This document shows, piece after piece, positions 1 through 13,084 of a stretch of 64,000 nt of DNA; within the stretch, counting starts at the first letter, position 1; each line of letters opens with the position of its first letter. The stretch lies in contig OZ038485.1 in the NCBI GenBank assembly GCA_964036315.1, forward strand, positions 76,605,960-76,669,959, given 5' to 3'. The position numbers were made by a program, and so were the translations under genes. The notes beneath the pieces are model-generated. The model was given only the letters and a program-made list of their open reading frames with translations. It did no database searches and was not told where the DNA came from. This DNA comes from Acanthosepion esculentum (lineage: Eukaryota; Mollusca; Cephalopoda; Sepiida; Sepiidae).

Positions 1-641
1 ATACAAATGCTTAAAAATTGTTCATATACTTGGGTATGTGAAAATACACACACAGGCAAATGATCAACTGTCTTTGTCATGAATCATTACAAAGACCTTC
101 AACTGTTTCTTCAGAATGATGCTTATAATAGATAAAATCTGAAATCTTGTTTCAATCTTCCTCATTATAATATGATTTGCTTGAGGGAAAAGTATACAAT
201 TTCATTTTTTTCAATTACAATTTTTTTTTTATTATTCTCTCTTAGAAAAAAATATATAAACTTACACAAAGTGATCATCTTTATAATAAAAAAGAGACTT
301 TAAACTGTTCTAAAATACTTGTAGTTTATTATTATTTCCTATAAATTTCATTTAAGAGTCAGCAAATCCTCTATACACAATTTTCGTTTGTTTGCTTGAG
401 AAATGAAAATTATATATAAAATTAAATATTGTTTAACAAATATAAAGTGAAATACTTTATGAAAATCAACTAACTCAACTGTTAGGAAACTATTAGGGAG
501 CAATTCTCATCAAGATCTTAAAAATAGAAGTAAAATATTGATTTTGCAGCAATGAAGCATCTAAAAAGCTAACCAGATGAGTGACAAGTCATTGGAAACA
601 TACCAAACTCTTAGAATGAAGGGAATATCCATCTACATTTA

Positions 642-727
<86 letters not shown>
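642..727. repeat. (CT)n(CA)n microsatellite
   Basis: A run of CT dinucleotides passes directly into about 36 uninterrupted CA dinucleotides. It is a pure simple repeat with no coding content. Confidence 0.97.
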
Positions 728-728
<1 letters not shown>

Positions 729-1029
729 TATATGAAGTCACATTGAGTAACTTAAAATTGGCTCCATCAATAATGAGAAGACCGGAATTTAAAACCAGTT
801 GTGTAAAAACACAGAAGAATCAACAAAAACGAATGTAGCAACATTCGAAAGTAGATGGGAAAAAATAATATAAAATAAATTTTAATATCAATTTTAGCAA
901 ATTTACACAAAACAACTTATTTGGAAAATTGAAAGATTTAATGAAAAAACTTATACACAGAACTTGTCCATATTATTTAACAAAACATGTTTGAGTGAAT
1001 TCTTGCGACTGAAATACACCTTCTTAAAT

Positions 1030-1063
1030 ATGTGTGTGTGTGTGTGCGCGTGTGCGTGTGTGT
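1030..1063. repeat. (TG)n microsatellite with CG interruptions
   Basis: TG dinucleotides are interrupted by a few CG steps, as expected of an ageing CA/TG repeat. Confidence 0.9.
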
Positions 1064-4022
1064 AAAATAACAAAATATATTTTGATATATTAAGAACAGT
1101 ATTGGGGAAATTGTATAACAAAGTGGAAAAAGTTTATTTGTGACACTTTTGTTCTTCAGAACTTTATCAGGCTAAATTTGTTATGTTGGTACAACTACAT
1201 ATACACATGAATGAAGGGTGCTGGAAATTTTAGAAATTAATTTTTTTTTTATATTTAGCTGAGTTCATTTGAAGTTTTTTTCTTTCCATCACTTTTGTTA
1301 GTAGGTATCCCACACTGTGATATTAGAAGATCTGCCAGAAATGGTAAAAAGTTGTAATAGCCAAGATGCAAATTTACAGTGGATAACTGGATATATCACT
1401 AAATACAGCCTAATGATGAAAAAAAACATTATTTTACACAACTAATATTTATTTTTCAACATAACCTCCTTCCTTATCAGTGTTCTTAAGTCAGTGGGGA
1501 ATAATAATCCTATAAATCAAATAATAAAAATTTCAGATCAAAATTCATTTCATGGACTTATTACTCTGCCCTTGTAGATCATGATTAACAGTTAACATAG
1601 CTGACATGTCATTGATGATTCAAAAATTTATTAAATTTTAATGAAAAAGTAGTCAACACTGTTGACAAATAAATGTAGAAAAAATTAGTAAAACATTCAT
1701 AAAGAAAAAAGTTCAGGAAATATTTTGTGATATTTTGGCAGAACATTTAAAATATTCAAAGTTATTAAAACTGAATAAATAGTCACTTAAAATCACAAAA
1801 ATCCTGATCAATTGCTGACATTTTAGACAGATCATTGGAAATGTCCTTGGTCATCAAAAGAATATTCTGTTAAAGATAAATAGAAAAACTGATGAACATT
1901 TAAAAAATTTGGCATGTCATTGGAGAAGCACTTTAGCAAAACACACACATCTTAAATGGCTGCAATAATATCATTGGCCTCTTGATGTGGTTGTTGCTCT
2001 CACTGACACAACAACTTTAATAAGGAGACATAAAATGTCTTGTTAAATTACATCTGAGGTAATTACAGTAGACATTACTTACAGTCATTTGATGGAAAGC
2101 ACAACCTTGGAAAACATTTAGCCAATGTGAGTTTAATGAGATTTGTAAAGAGAAAAAATTTGGTCACTTTGGTCAGATGCTAATCAGTAGAGAGAGAAAT
2201 AGACTGAGTTGGGATTTAAATAAAAAAATATTATCCCTATGAGTTCTAGTAAACATAGAAGAAATATATATATGTGGAGAGAGAAAACATTCATATACAT
2301 ATTTTACCAGAAAAATATTTTTTATCAAATCTTTTGCAATTTGAATTGTATTCCATTGGCATATCAGCCAGTACAATAAAAATGTATTTCTTCAACATTA
2401 AAAGGAATATTTATAATTCAGTTTTATTAATAAGCAATTCAATTAATCTTTTCTACTATAGACTTTTTTGATCTAATGTATAAATATTTGCATATATAGT
2501 TAACTGATATCTACATTTAATTAATGATTTTGATAGCCTATTAACAAAAGTGGTTTGTAAACCATTTTCATGTTGAAGAAAGAATAATCTATATTTAAAT
2601 AACATTCTCTTATACTTTTTGACATTGTTTAATAATTTTTAAAGTTTCAATAATTACAACAGGAAGAGGATATTATTTGGTCTAAAGCTAAATTGTTATG
2701 CTGCTTTTGGGTGGTTGGAGATTCAAAATGAGCACACTATCAATGACTTTCAAGATCAGCACACAAACATCTGTTCCACATTGAACATAAGGCAATGGTA
2801 ATATTAAACAAAATTATTCATCCTCATTTTTCTCATTCTCTCTTTACCTTTTAACCACACTGTATGAAAATGCACACCTGGCTCTATGTACATTCATATC
2901 TACAGTGTTTTTTTGTTTTTTTAAGGCCAGGTCCCACCAGAACACATTCAATCATCATCAATATGACTCTCCACAGATTTTTCATTATTGTCTGTAAATT
3001 GCCATCATTTCTTAGGAAATTCAGTGGAGTGGTTTCCCATTGCCCTTCCCATGGTTTGGAATTCAGAATTTTTATTCACTGAGGCTAGAGAACCTAGTCT
3101 ACCTGTGTAGCCTTGTGTTGAGCCTGGTCAATGGCAATCATAATGTAACCCACTTCCCATGTTGGTCTTCAAGTTCCTTCTGACTGCCATGGTTACCATC
3201 TATGGGACCCTTCACTCATTAATGTGTTGCTGATTGGTCACTGATATTGTGTTGATGAGCATGGTTCTACTTGATCTAGCTGGCATTTGTCTCCTTCATA
3301 ATCCTTCACTCCTCTGCAATGTTGTGTTTTTGATATCAGAGGGTGAGAAAATCACTGATAAAGTAAACTGAAGTGAAGTACAGGTTAATGATGAGGAGCT
3401 ACACATAAAAAAAAAGAATTCTTTGGAATAAAGAATTAACTCGGGTTAATGTAACAATGATTTGGTTTATATATGATTTGTTGTATGCATCAATGTTAAC
3501 CCTACCTACTTACTGTTATAATCAAATGACACTGGGATCCCCTATTGGAGTTTGCAGCTTGTGTTAGTAGTAATTTAAATTTCTAAGATCTGGTCTTCAG
3601 GGGTGACACAAGGTCTTGGTCAGGAGGTCTTGGCAAACAATGTTGATTTCAATAGCAGTAATGTGGGGACTCTTCAAGTTGTCCAAAACTCCAGTTTATA
3701 TGGATTCTTGCATTTGGCAGGGGTGGGGTTGACTAGTTTCTGAGTTCAGTTATCTTACACCCTTAGCATCAAAGTTTTTCTAAAATACCATATTCTCAAA
3801 ATATGTTTACTCCAGTGATTTTCCAAATTTGGGTTTTTTTCAGCCCCCTTTTGAGTGGTCAGAGGAATCAAGCAGTTTCTTAACTCCAACTCCCTTCATG
3901 CCTCATCTTGCACCATCACTCTATATAAGCAGTGCTAATCTCTTTCTCTTTCTTCTCCCACTTTCTCAGCATCTAACCTTTTTAATGAAACTAAAAATCA
4001 TTTCCTATCAATACATGTATTT

Positions 4023-4047
4023 ACACACACACACACACACACACACT
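4023..4047. repeat. (AC)n microsatellite
   Basis: A short uninterrupted AC dinucleotide run. Confidence 0.9.
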
Positions 4048-4388
4048 AATAAAAACCTTACCTATCAGTTATTTTTAAGATGTAAAAGATGAACCTAACT
4101 CCTAAAACATGCTTGTAGGTAATCAGCCACAATCTTGTCAACAAATTTCTTTATTTCTAAATTGTACACCTAGATGTAGATATAAATAAAGGTAGAAGAA
4201 TTACCTTTGTTTATTTATATCTACATTTACAAAAAATATATCCTTATTTATATATATGGTGTGATTGCTTATCATATGAAACTGACAGTCAGTATGCAGT
4301 GTTAATTCCTCTATTCATACTATATATATCTACAAATGATCTTTCCCTGATATTGGGCACTCTTCCCCCATAAATATAAGAAGTTTAA

Positions 4389-4391
<3 letters not shown>

Positions 4392-4456
<65 letters not shown>
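4392..4456. repeat. (AT)n microsatellite
   Basis: About 32 perfect AT dinucleotides. It gives rise to a spurious IYIYIY reading frame that should not be read as a gene. Confidence 0.97.
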
Positions 4457-4458
<2 letters not shown>

Positions 4459-4844
4459 GAAGATGATGATACAAAGTGGGACATTTTTTTATCAGAGACG
4501 TGTTTCACTAGAAAAAGCTTGTTGTCGCTTTGGCTTCATCATTTTGACTAAAAAAGAATGTGTTAGGAAAATGTCTTGGGATTTTTGAGAATAAGTTGAT
4601 ATCGTAAATCATATTAATTACCCTAGTTTATCACTTCCTGACTTGATACTTGAAAAGAGTCTGTCTGTCTCTGTGCTTGTTTGTATTATCTATATGTGAA
4701 CTAGAGCTGTTTGGTATTGTAGGATTTTAATTCAGGGACATTTTATTACTTTTTATATACACATATATCCCCAAGCATATACATGTATTAGAGCCCTTTT
4801 TATTTTTCATACTTGTACATACATGTATACATATATATGCCCAT

Positions 4845-5925
4845 CACTTTCAGGCAGACAATATAGCTTCTGTTTCACCAGGTCCACCACCAATGTGTTA
4901 GCAGTCATCACTAAATTTGTATATCAAGCTCTAGATAAGAATTGCGAAGCTTGGTTGGGCTGTGGCTCTAGATAATTTGAAGGCGTTTGACAGAGTTTAG
5001 CATTCTGGCCTTCTATGCAAACTCCACAGCTATGGCGTCACAGGACAAATATTTGGTTTAATCATTCCTATCAAATTGTAAAACGAAGGTCATGTTGAAC
5101 AGACTGACTTCCAGATCCTTTCACATGAACACGGGTGTCCTCCAAAGGTATATCCTAGTTCCTACACTGTTTCTGATCTTCACCAATGATCTCCCTAATG
5201 TCATCAGTTTCCAACTATCTATTTATGTAGATGACACTACTATTTACTCTTGTCTCAGTAGCAAATCTGTCAGACCTGACAAAGTAAACCTGGAAGCTGC
5301 TCTTGAAAAGTACCTCCAATCAGTGGTTAACTGGGGCAAGAAATTCCTAAAAAAAAAAACGCTTTCATTTAACCACCACAGAAAACCTTTTCTGTCTAGC
5401 ATCAGCTATACTGATGCTAGACTTCAGGAGAATCTAGACTTGGAGTGACTATAGTTGTATCTTCTGCAAGGAAAGTTGGGTCACTGTGTCGTGCCACAAA
5501 ATTTTTCTTGTCAGAATCCATCCTGCACATTTACAAATCTACCATTCACTCATTCATTGAATACTGTTTCCATATCTGGTCTGATGCTCCTACTGTACAT
5601 CTAGAAATTCTTGACAAAATCCAAAAAATGGATCTATAATGTAATTGATCCTAACCAGGCTAACCAACTTCAGCCACTTTCTCACCGACATGACATGGCT
5701 TCCCTCTATCTTTTCTTCAAATATTTTCATGGCAACTGTTCTGATAAGCTTTTTTCTCTGGTACCCTGACAACATGAATTTAAGCATGTTATTAGATTGG
5801 CCTCTAGGTTCCACTATTTTACTGTTGAAATAGCTAAATGGAATCTATTCCAACAGTTTCTTTTCTCACACTTCCTACCTTGCTTCCTTGATAACTACAA
5901 TCTTCTGTAGTGTTCATACAATCTT
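4845..5925 (+). pseudogene. LINE reverse-transcriptase relic (jockey/CR1-like)
   Basis: Several short frames in different phases together spell the core of a non-LTR retrotransposon reverse transcriptase. At about 4975 there is 'DNLKAFDR', matching the conserved AFD-V motif. At about 5180 comes 'FTNDLPNVI', followed at about 5222 by the catalytic 'YVDDTTIY' box (usually YADD). Further on are 'STIHSFIEYCFHIWSDA' and, in another frame, 'IDPNQANQLQPLSHRHD', both typical of the thumb and carboxy-terminal part. Frameshifts and stops break it throughout and there is no endonuclease or ORF1, so it is a dead fragment. A second copy lies on the minus strand near 40.4-41.1 kb. Confidence 0.85.
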
Positions 5926-6123
5926 TTTTTGAGCTTTCTGGACGTTTGATTGATGTATCCTCAGAGATCACTTTCCTAACAAATAGTTTTGTCTTTCTTT
6001 TAGTCAAACTGATAATGCCAAAAACATAAGCTTTCTGGTAAAACGCGTCTTTAATAAAAAAAATATTTTTCCACATTGTCTCATCATCTTCATTTTTGTT
6101 TTAGAATTATACATCTTACAAAT

Positions 6124-6164
<41 letters not shown>

Positions 6165-6165
6165 G
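6124..6165. repeat. (CA)n(TA)n microsatellite
   Basis: A CA dinucleotide run passes into TA dinucleotides. Confidence 0.93.
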
Positions 6166-6454
6166 TTGTATATTTTTGGGCAGGAAGTCCTCTCTGTTTT
6201 GTTAAAATGACTGACAAGGTAATTCAGTTAATTTTTATATTGTATTTTTCTTCTATGCAAACAAGTGATTTCTTTGGGATTAAGTGAGTGGAGAAATTGC
6301 CCTAATGATCATTCATTGAGAACTTTCAGTTAATCTATTCACCATTTTGAAGGATTTTGGTAAAAGACTTGCTAGAATAGGAGTCCCGTGTCAATTATGT
6401 TTAAGGAAATATATATTTCTATATATGCATGTATATAAATATATATTAGATAAT

Positions 6455-7000
6455 TATATATGTGTGACACTGAGGCTGTGAGTTGGTTAAATGTTAATTC
6501 TGAGCTGGTTAAGCCCAAAATGAAATATAAACTGGAAGATAGAGAAATAGAGGAAGAGAATGGAAGACATTTTCCCTGATAATGTGGAAGTGAAAAAAGG
6601 GCCATCTGGATTGTCTCCCTCCTATGAACTGGAACAATGCACAAAGAGTTTACATTTTTTTATCTATCAAAAATCTGGCATGTGGGTGAAACAAATTGGG
6701 AAATGGCTTTATCTCTTTCTTGATAAATTAGAAAAACACATGTCATTAATGAGAAGTGAGAAAGACCAGAATTATATTTTCATTGATAAAAATGAATTGA
6801 GAAATGAAAACAGGGAATGAACCCACTGTGAGCATTAGGATTATGAAAATTGAACATGTAGTGACAGGGAGGTGGTCTGGTTTATGTTTTTGCTGAGATA
6901 GTGATCAGCCCACAGGTGGAGAACAGATTGTCTCTTTGTTGAGAATTTAGGTAAACAAATATATTTTTGTTGATGAAGAGGGGCACAAGTTCATATCTTG
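6455..7000 (+). repeat. Dispersed repeat X, copy 1
   Basis: This segment is clearly related to 24655-25200. Both begin with 'GTGTGACACTGAGGCTGTGA', run through a purine-rich stretch, and share blocks such as 'AAACACATGTCA', 'AATTGAGAAATGAAAACAG' and 'AAACAAATATATTTT'. In antisense both contain the short frame 'NIFVYLNS.QR'. I cannot assign it to a named family. It behaves like a medium-copy interspersed element of cephalopod type, an inference from general resemblance. Confidence 0.7.
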
Positions 7001-7034
7001 CCAGAGAGTACAACCATTTATAACCCCTTTTGAG

Positions 7035-7165
7035 GCTGCCTACATCCAGCGGTGTAATCACGTTTAGTGGTCCTGTCTTCAGGGTCTTAGGATGATGTTT
7101 TAACCACAGGGCTAACTCTGCAACAGTCAATTCTGATGCTGGTCCAAGCTAGTTGTTGGTTGCTG
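7035..7165 (-). repeat. Short dispersed repeat Y (SINE-like), copy 1
   Basis: The reverse complement of this ~130-bp segment aligns almost end to end with 25567-25700: both read 'AGCTTGGACCAGC', then 'CCTAAGACCCTGA', then a stretch ending with 'GATGTAG' or 'GGTGTAG'. It lies next to repeat X here and near repeat X in the second locus, but in the opposite orientation relative to X. Its size suggests a SINE, although no clear polymerase III boxes are visible. Confidence 0.7.
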
Positions 7166-8125
7166 ATCACTAACAAGTGATTAATTTGAATAATTATTTG
7201 ATGCATTTTTGGGGGAAATAATAAAATTCTATTCACTCTACAAAATGTTCTTACAAAATCTGATCACATAACTTTATGTTGAATTTGTAGTACATTAGGA
7301 GCCACTTGAAGTTTATATTCATATTGTTTCTTCTTTAGTCATCAAATGGAGAAACATGTCCCCAGTGAAATATTGATTCTCTCATTTTTCTTAAACTCAA
7401 GCTTCACAGGTGCTGATGCAATAAATGAATCATCATGACAGGAACAGGAGGATTCTGAAGAGCACCCATGAAGGTGGCAGGGGTTGATTAGAGTACTGGG
7501 AAGCTGAGCTCATCTGAAATTCTTAATCTCTGTCACTTACTAAAAATAGACTTATGCAATGTATTGATAGATTAAAAAGAATCTTCAGTATACGAGGTGT
7601 AGGTGGCCTAAGAGTTCACATGAAAGTGGTGAATCAAATTCAAATTCCAACTGAGTGTTCATGTCCACTTCACATTAACACTTTTGAGAAAGGCATGAAT
7701 CTAATGCCCTGCCTCCAAATTACAGATAAAGAGAAGAGCAGAGCTCTTTAACCTTGATTAGCAAATGTAGTGGGTGAGGTTTGCAACCCTACCCTGTAAA
7801 ATCCTACTTGCTAAAATATAATCAAAGGGAGTAAAAGTGTAGTAAAGTGTACAAGTGTGTTAGAAACAAATAAATGAAGCTGGATTTTCAGTAGGAAAAA
7901 CACTAGAGAAGAATCATTTTTATATCAACCAAGAGTTGAAACAACTTTTGTGTAAACAAATATATTTTTGACATGACAGATTATCAGTTACTTTGCCTTA
8001 TTTTCACTATTGTTCTCATTTTTGATTGTTACAGATGTTATCATTATAGACACAAAGTTTCAGTCAAGAATAAAAAGCAGTACAAACCCTCTGTGATAAC
8101 AAAACATAAAAATCATGTGATTTGG

Positions 8126-8205
8126 GATGGTGGCATAGTAGTGTGGTTAAGTGTATTGGTTGTAAGTTCAATCCCTGGATCTGTTAGAGAAACAATATCC
8201 TTTGT
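8126..8205 (+). repeat. tRNA-like SINE head
   Basis: The sequence has an A-box-like element ('GTGGCATAGTAGTGTGG') followed about 30 bases later by a B-box-like element ('AAGTTCAATCCCTGG', fitting GWTCRANNC). This is the layout of an internal polymerase III promoter in a tRNA-derived SINE. It is followed without a gap by LINE coding relic. Confidence 0.55.
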
Positions 8206-8209
8206 GGCA

Positions 8210-8535
8210 CCCAAATCTGAAAGTGCATTGGAATAGAGAAATATGCTTTCAAAAGCTAAGCAAAATTTTGTTAGTAACAAAGAAATCAGTACTGAACTGT
8301 TATATAATATTAGTCTTCCTCTATGTCAGTGAATGCTAGACAATCTTCTCACAGATGGATAAGAGACTTGAGGCAATAGAAATGTGGTTCTACAGAAGGA
8401 TACTGAGAATCCCATGGACTGAACATATGAGCAACAACCTAACAAGCTTGTGTAAATGGCTGGAAGGACAAGGAGAGAGAGCAAAAAGATAAACCTTACT
8501 AGGAAGTTGTGGAAAGCCATAATCGCCTAATATCA
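8210..8535 (+). pseudogene. LINE ORF2 carboxy-terminal relic
   Basis: Across frames this reads 'IGIEKYAF', then 'MDKRLEAIEMWFYRRILRIP' and 'WTEHMSN', then 'TRKLWKAIIA'. This is the carboxy-terminal portion, after the RT, of an endonuclease/reverse-transcriptase LINE. The same family occurs at 22.6-23.6 kb (plus) and 30.9-31.2 kb (minus). Only the last ~100 codons remain, with several frame changes. Confidence 0.75.
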
Positions 8536-11500
8536 GATAGAAGTAGAGATTCTAATTATTTAATTAATATACCTGCTATGACCAATTCATATAAAATTCT
8601 TGTAAAATCTTTCATGCTTTATTTATTTAATTTTACAATAACTTAACTATTCACGCCTTTCAGTGACTATACTTTCAGTAATGCTTTGATTTTAATTTTA
8701 ACCAAGCAATAGAGGATGAAGAAGAAGAATTATTTCTTTTTTTAAATGATGACTTGACTATAAGTGTACGAGAATAAAAAGAAATCTTGTTAACCATGCT
8801 CAGATTTTTTAATCTAAGATTCTTCTCTTAGATAGTTTTTGAATACAGATTCAAATTGTTATCTACTCATTTGTCCATTTGGCAAATCTTGAATCCAAGA
8901 CATACATGAATGGCTAAGCTACGGACATATTTGCTTATTTGTCAATCAATCAGTTGAGATTTTCGTTAAAAAAAAAACTCAATTAAGTATTATAATTAAT
9001 AAAACCTCTTCTAAATTAACAAGTGGGTAGCTAAATATCTGTTACTTTACGATACATTTACACGTTTTTTTAAGCTAAGCATATTAAAATTAGATTTTAT
9101 TTTAATTTTTATTGTAAAAATGTTAATTTACTTTACGTTTTACATTTTGCAACAAAGGTTCGTTAACACTAACAGTGAGCAAGTCTTTCAGTCACACTTA
9201 AACATTTTTCAATGACGAGTTGATGATTATTTCAATGAATAAATACTGATGAAATACGCAAGTAAAAAGTTTCATTTCAAACTTGTCGTATCTCAGTGAA
9301 TAAAGACAGATGTTTAACTTAAGCTTCGAAAGCAAGTTGTCTTCTTTTACTCTATTTCTCTCTCCTCCTTCCTCATGCTAACTGAAGTTATTCCAGAATC
9401 ATCTGAAACAACTAAAGATGAATAAGAATAAGTAAAAATTATACAGACAAGAAGGGAACCAATTTACTCAAGTCAGTCGATTATACCTTATTTAATAAGA
9501 GAAGTGTCAGCTATGTGATAACTTTGAAGTTTGAACCTAGAATTTTTCGTGTACTTTTTCAATATTTTCACTTTTTACCCCTCCTACCCATCTCATCTCA
9601 TAAGCAGGCAGGCGTAGACATTCTTCTTTTTTAAAAAATTTTTTTATTCTTGTTTTGTTAGCGTTTACATTTTATTTTCAGCTCGTTTCGCATGATTACA
9701 CAGTCTGTACACTTATTAAATTTTAAAATTTTACAATTAAAATAAAAATACTTAGCATACGTATCTTTAAAAATTTTGATAAAAAATAAAGCCCGTATAA
9801 TTTATCACAATAAATAAGTTAATTAACTCACATGTTACGCACCTAACTGTTAGTTAACTTAACACAGAACAATGATTTTTTTAACACCGTCATCCATCGT
9901 CAATATCTAAGTAATTTCTGTTCTTATCGAACCACAAGCTTAAATCCACACATTTATTTTTAAATAATTAATTTTATTTAAGTTTCTTAATCTGTCCCGA
10001 CTAATTTGTGTCTGTTTATTATTCTTTTCAATTTATGTTGATTTTTTTGTTTTGTTTTTTATGTAATTGGAAAGAGTAGAAAGAGTATGTCCAGTCCTTT
10101 CCACACTTAATAATTTTGTTGTCACCTTCATATAGCAATCAGTGAGAAAATAAATTTAAGTGAAAATATTAAGATCAGGATATTGCTGAATTTTTCTGTG
10201 ACCTATTATTTTCCAGCACCCGACTAGTCTCATCCTTTCTTGATTTAGTTAGAAAAAAAATCATTACAATTCAACACTGGTGATCGTCAGTGGCAAAATT
10301 CTGGGAGTGAAAATGTCTAGAAGGACACTTTCATTTTATCAGTATCATATATGCGTTGGTAGCCACTTGTAAACCGTGCGTATGCAAGTAAACAGCACAA
10401 TGACTAAGAACTTAAGCTCTTCTTTATCTTTCTTTAACTTGTCTTAAACTAAAAAGCAATAAAACTTGAGAAAAATGTAGGTATCGTCATAAACCCTGGC
10501 CGTACTTACGATATGATTGTGTTGTATGCAACACAGAGCATACATACCAACATGATATGCAATATGCAAATTCATCACAAATTACCATACGCAAAAGAAA
10601 ACAGTTTCAAATCAATTCAATACAATGCTAACTTCTAAAAGTAAAACACACAGAAAGCTCAAAGCATTAAAAAGAAAAATAATAATTGTATGGCTGGGTG
10701 TAATTCATTGTAATAGCCATAGTTCGAAAAAAAAAGTATTAATAAAAAAATTCCCATATTGGAAAAAGGACTTTCCATATTCATCCACTTTAATGTTTTT
10801 CTCTCTCTGCCTACAGACACACTGACTAAATGAATGAATGAATGAAAAACACGAGTAAAAAAAATAAAATCATCATTAGCCTTTTTTTTTAATTGATTAA
10901 ATAATCAATTAGAGGACAGACATCTGCTTGAGGTCAGGGTTGAAAGACAAAGAATTTCATAACCAAATTATAACGCTAGTGTCTATGATGTTTCATGCAC
11001 GCACACTCTTTCCCACATACGCACACATAAACACACACATCACAAAGTCAAAGCAACACAAAACGCGTTAAGAAGACTAAAAAGAGTTATTTAAAGTTTA
11101 AATTTTAAACGCTTAATTTTTTGCGCTTTTTAGTGACTGAGAAAAAATCGAGATACATGCTTTAAAAAGTTTTAAAAGTAAGCAAGACTTCAATTTGAAA
11201 TTTTAACAAAATTACAAACAAAAAGGGCAAGGCAAAAGAAATGTTGGATTTTTTAAGAAAAAATTGTAAACTTAAATAAAATAACAATCAGTGAATTAAA
11301 AATTGAAATAAAAATGCTTCAAAAAGTAAAAATCCTTTTTTTACTTTTTATTTTTCAAGGATTATCATTTTAAAAAAAATTTTTTATCGTTTCTTTTCCT
11401 TTTTTTATTATGAATGAATGAACATATACGCGGCGATATGATGATTGACTGCCATGCGATTGTGTTTGTTTTACTTTAGTTTTATTTTATTTTATTTATA

Positions 11501-11775
11501 TTAAATATTGAACAATGCAGGCAAAAAAAAAGCCGATATGAATTATTTTTTTTGTCAGTGAATCAGAAAGAGTATATAAACCTCTAATAATTTCATCTGA
11601 CGAAGAAAAAATTAAACAAAATAAAAAGGAATAAATTAAAAAGGTGCAAGTATGCAAAAGCAGAAATCTTTGCTACAAAACAACAAAAGGAATGGATGAA
11701 GAACTAATAATCATTATTTAACACAGGTGTGAGAAATATACAGACTAACGGTTGCATGTAGGTAGACAAACTTAC

Positions 11776-11949
11776 TTTGGGTTCTGGAGTAAGATAGGAC
11801 ACAGGTGCATAATCCAGGTGCCCCTTACCATCTTGGACTAACCAAACTCCATCATATCCAGTATCCTTTTGGATAAGGGTCATGAGGTCACCTACCTCAA
11901 AAGACAGGCGACCCTGGTCACTATGTAATCTTTTTATTGCACGATACAT
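11776..11949 (-). CDS. NCKIPSD: First coding exon of an SH3-domain protein, probable NCKIPSD (SPIN90) orthologue
   Basis: Exactly 58 codons run from an ATG in a good context (purine at -3, CCGAAAATG) to a perfect splice donor (AAA|GTAAGT), leaving phase 0. The peptide begins 'MYRAIKRLHSDQGRLSF' and continues 'EVGDLMTLIQ', 'GVWLVQ' and 'DYAPVSYL', the order of an SH3 fold (RT loop, n-Src loop, tryptophan, then the Y of the 3-10 helix). An SH3 domain starting at residue 1 with MYRA and ending with a (V/A)P-(A/S)YL motif is characteristic of NCKIPSD/SPIN90, an adaptor that binds NCK, WASP-family and Arp2/3 components in actin regulation. No acceptor AG lies in the 100 bases upstream, supporting a true initiator exon. 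The second tryptophan of the usual WW pair is V. The domain is secure; the orthology is inference. Confidence 0.7.
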
Positions 11950-13060
11950 TTTCGGTTGTTTAGAAAGAAGTGACAGTAAGTGTGAAGTTGTTAAAATGTT
12001 GCGTGGGTTTTTTTTTCCGTGAGAGTGTGAGAAAGTGTGTGTGTGTGTGTAATGTCTCTAATTAATTTCTTTGTTTCTCTTCCTTTGAAAGGTGACGAGC
12101 AATTATTCTGATGTTAAAAGCTCTCTTTTAAACGAAGCTCTGTGTAACAGTATGTAAGCCTTGTAAGCGTGATGTTTCTCTCCGTATTTGCCTACAAAAA
12201 ATTACAGTACGCGACAAATAAAACAAAAATATGTTGTTTTTAATATTAGTGAAAAAAAGAAGGTTTGTAAAATTAAATTGTATATTTCCCCCACCCATAA
12301 GCTTACGATATAAATATATGTACCCACTCCTCTCTAAGCTGGTGGTGGTAACAACCAACTATTATTTAAAAATGCGCTACATTGGATACATTTCTCTCTT
12401 CGCTCAGCGGCAAGAAGACTGATACAGATGCCTCGTTGGGTTGCTTTTATATGAGAAAACCCTGAGTGAGAGAGTACGTGAGTGATAAAAGAGGGAGAAA
12501 GAACAACATCAATAGAAAAGGAGAGAGATTAATAGATGGTGACGAGGAGGCAAATACTGAAAGGAAGAGAGTTTGAGATAACATTTTTTAACCAGCTTCA
12601 TATCGCGAATAAATCCAAAAATAACAAAATTAAATAATACACAGCATATAACCACTTGAAGGGGTGATTTTTGATGAGCCACAGAAAATGATTTTCTAAA
12701 ATTCTGTTTGTAATAATTAAGTGATCAAACGCACTTCTTTTTCCTTGCCGATGAATGAATTTTTAAAAATAAATCAAATACCAAGTTTTTGTACATAGAT
12801 TTAGTTTTTCGTATTTTTTCTTCATTTTTTGTCTATGTTTGTAATCCAAATGTCTAAAAATTACGCTATTTTTAAAAATTTGTATTTGTAATAAGGAAAT
12901 AAAAATTAATGAGAAAGTATTTAAACTCTGTGAATGAAGAAAGAGAAAAAGAGAGGAAGAGTAGAGAGAGAAAGGAACATAAAAGAAAGAAAGAAAAACG
13001 GATTTTATTGACTGTTGCAGTTGTTGGTAAATATTTTATTGTGCAGATTGAGACTTAGTA
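11950..13060 (-). promoter_or_regulatory. Likely 5' UTR and promoter region of the SH3-domain gene
   Basis: This is the region immediately upstream (minus strand) of the SH3 exon. It is free of recognisable transposons, unlike most of the window. It contains a short TG run (12037-12051) and purine-rich stretches near 12460-12590 and 12930-13000. I cannot place a transcription start or a TATA box with confidence; the call rests on position only. Confidence 0.3.
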
Positions 13061-13084
13061 GCTGGACACTGGACAATTATTGCT

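Larger units (their letters stand above)
1..11775 (-). other. Putative intron 1 of the SH3-domain gene (continues off the window)
   Basis: The interval lies directly downstream (minus strand) of a consensus splice donor that ends the SH3 exon. I searched both strands for a continuation of that protein and found none, so the next exon is either very short or beyond the window's left edge. The sequence is AT-rich and carries only microsatellites and decayed mobile elements, listed separately. Stretches without those (about 730-1020, 1065-4000, 4460-4840, 7200-8120, 8540-11770) show no recognisable gene. That this is a single intron is inference. Confidence 0.5.

Noticed and set aside
4320..4508. 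IYIYIY-rich minus-strand frame
   Set aside because: It is a translation of the (AT)n microsatellite.
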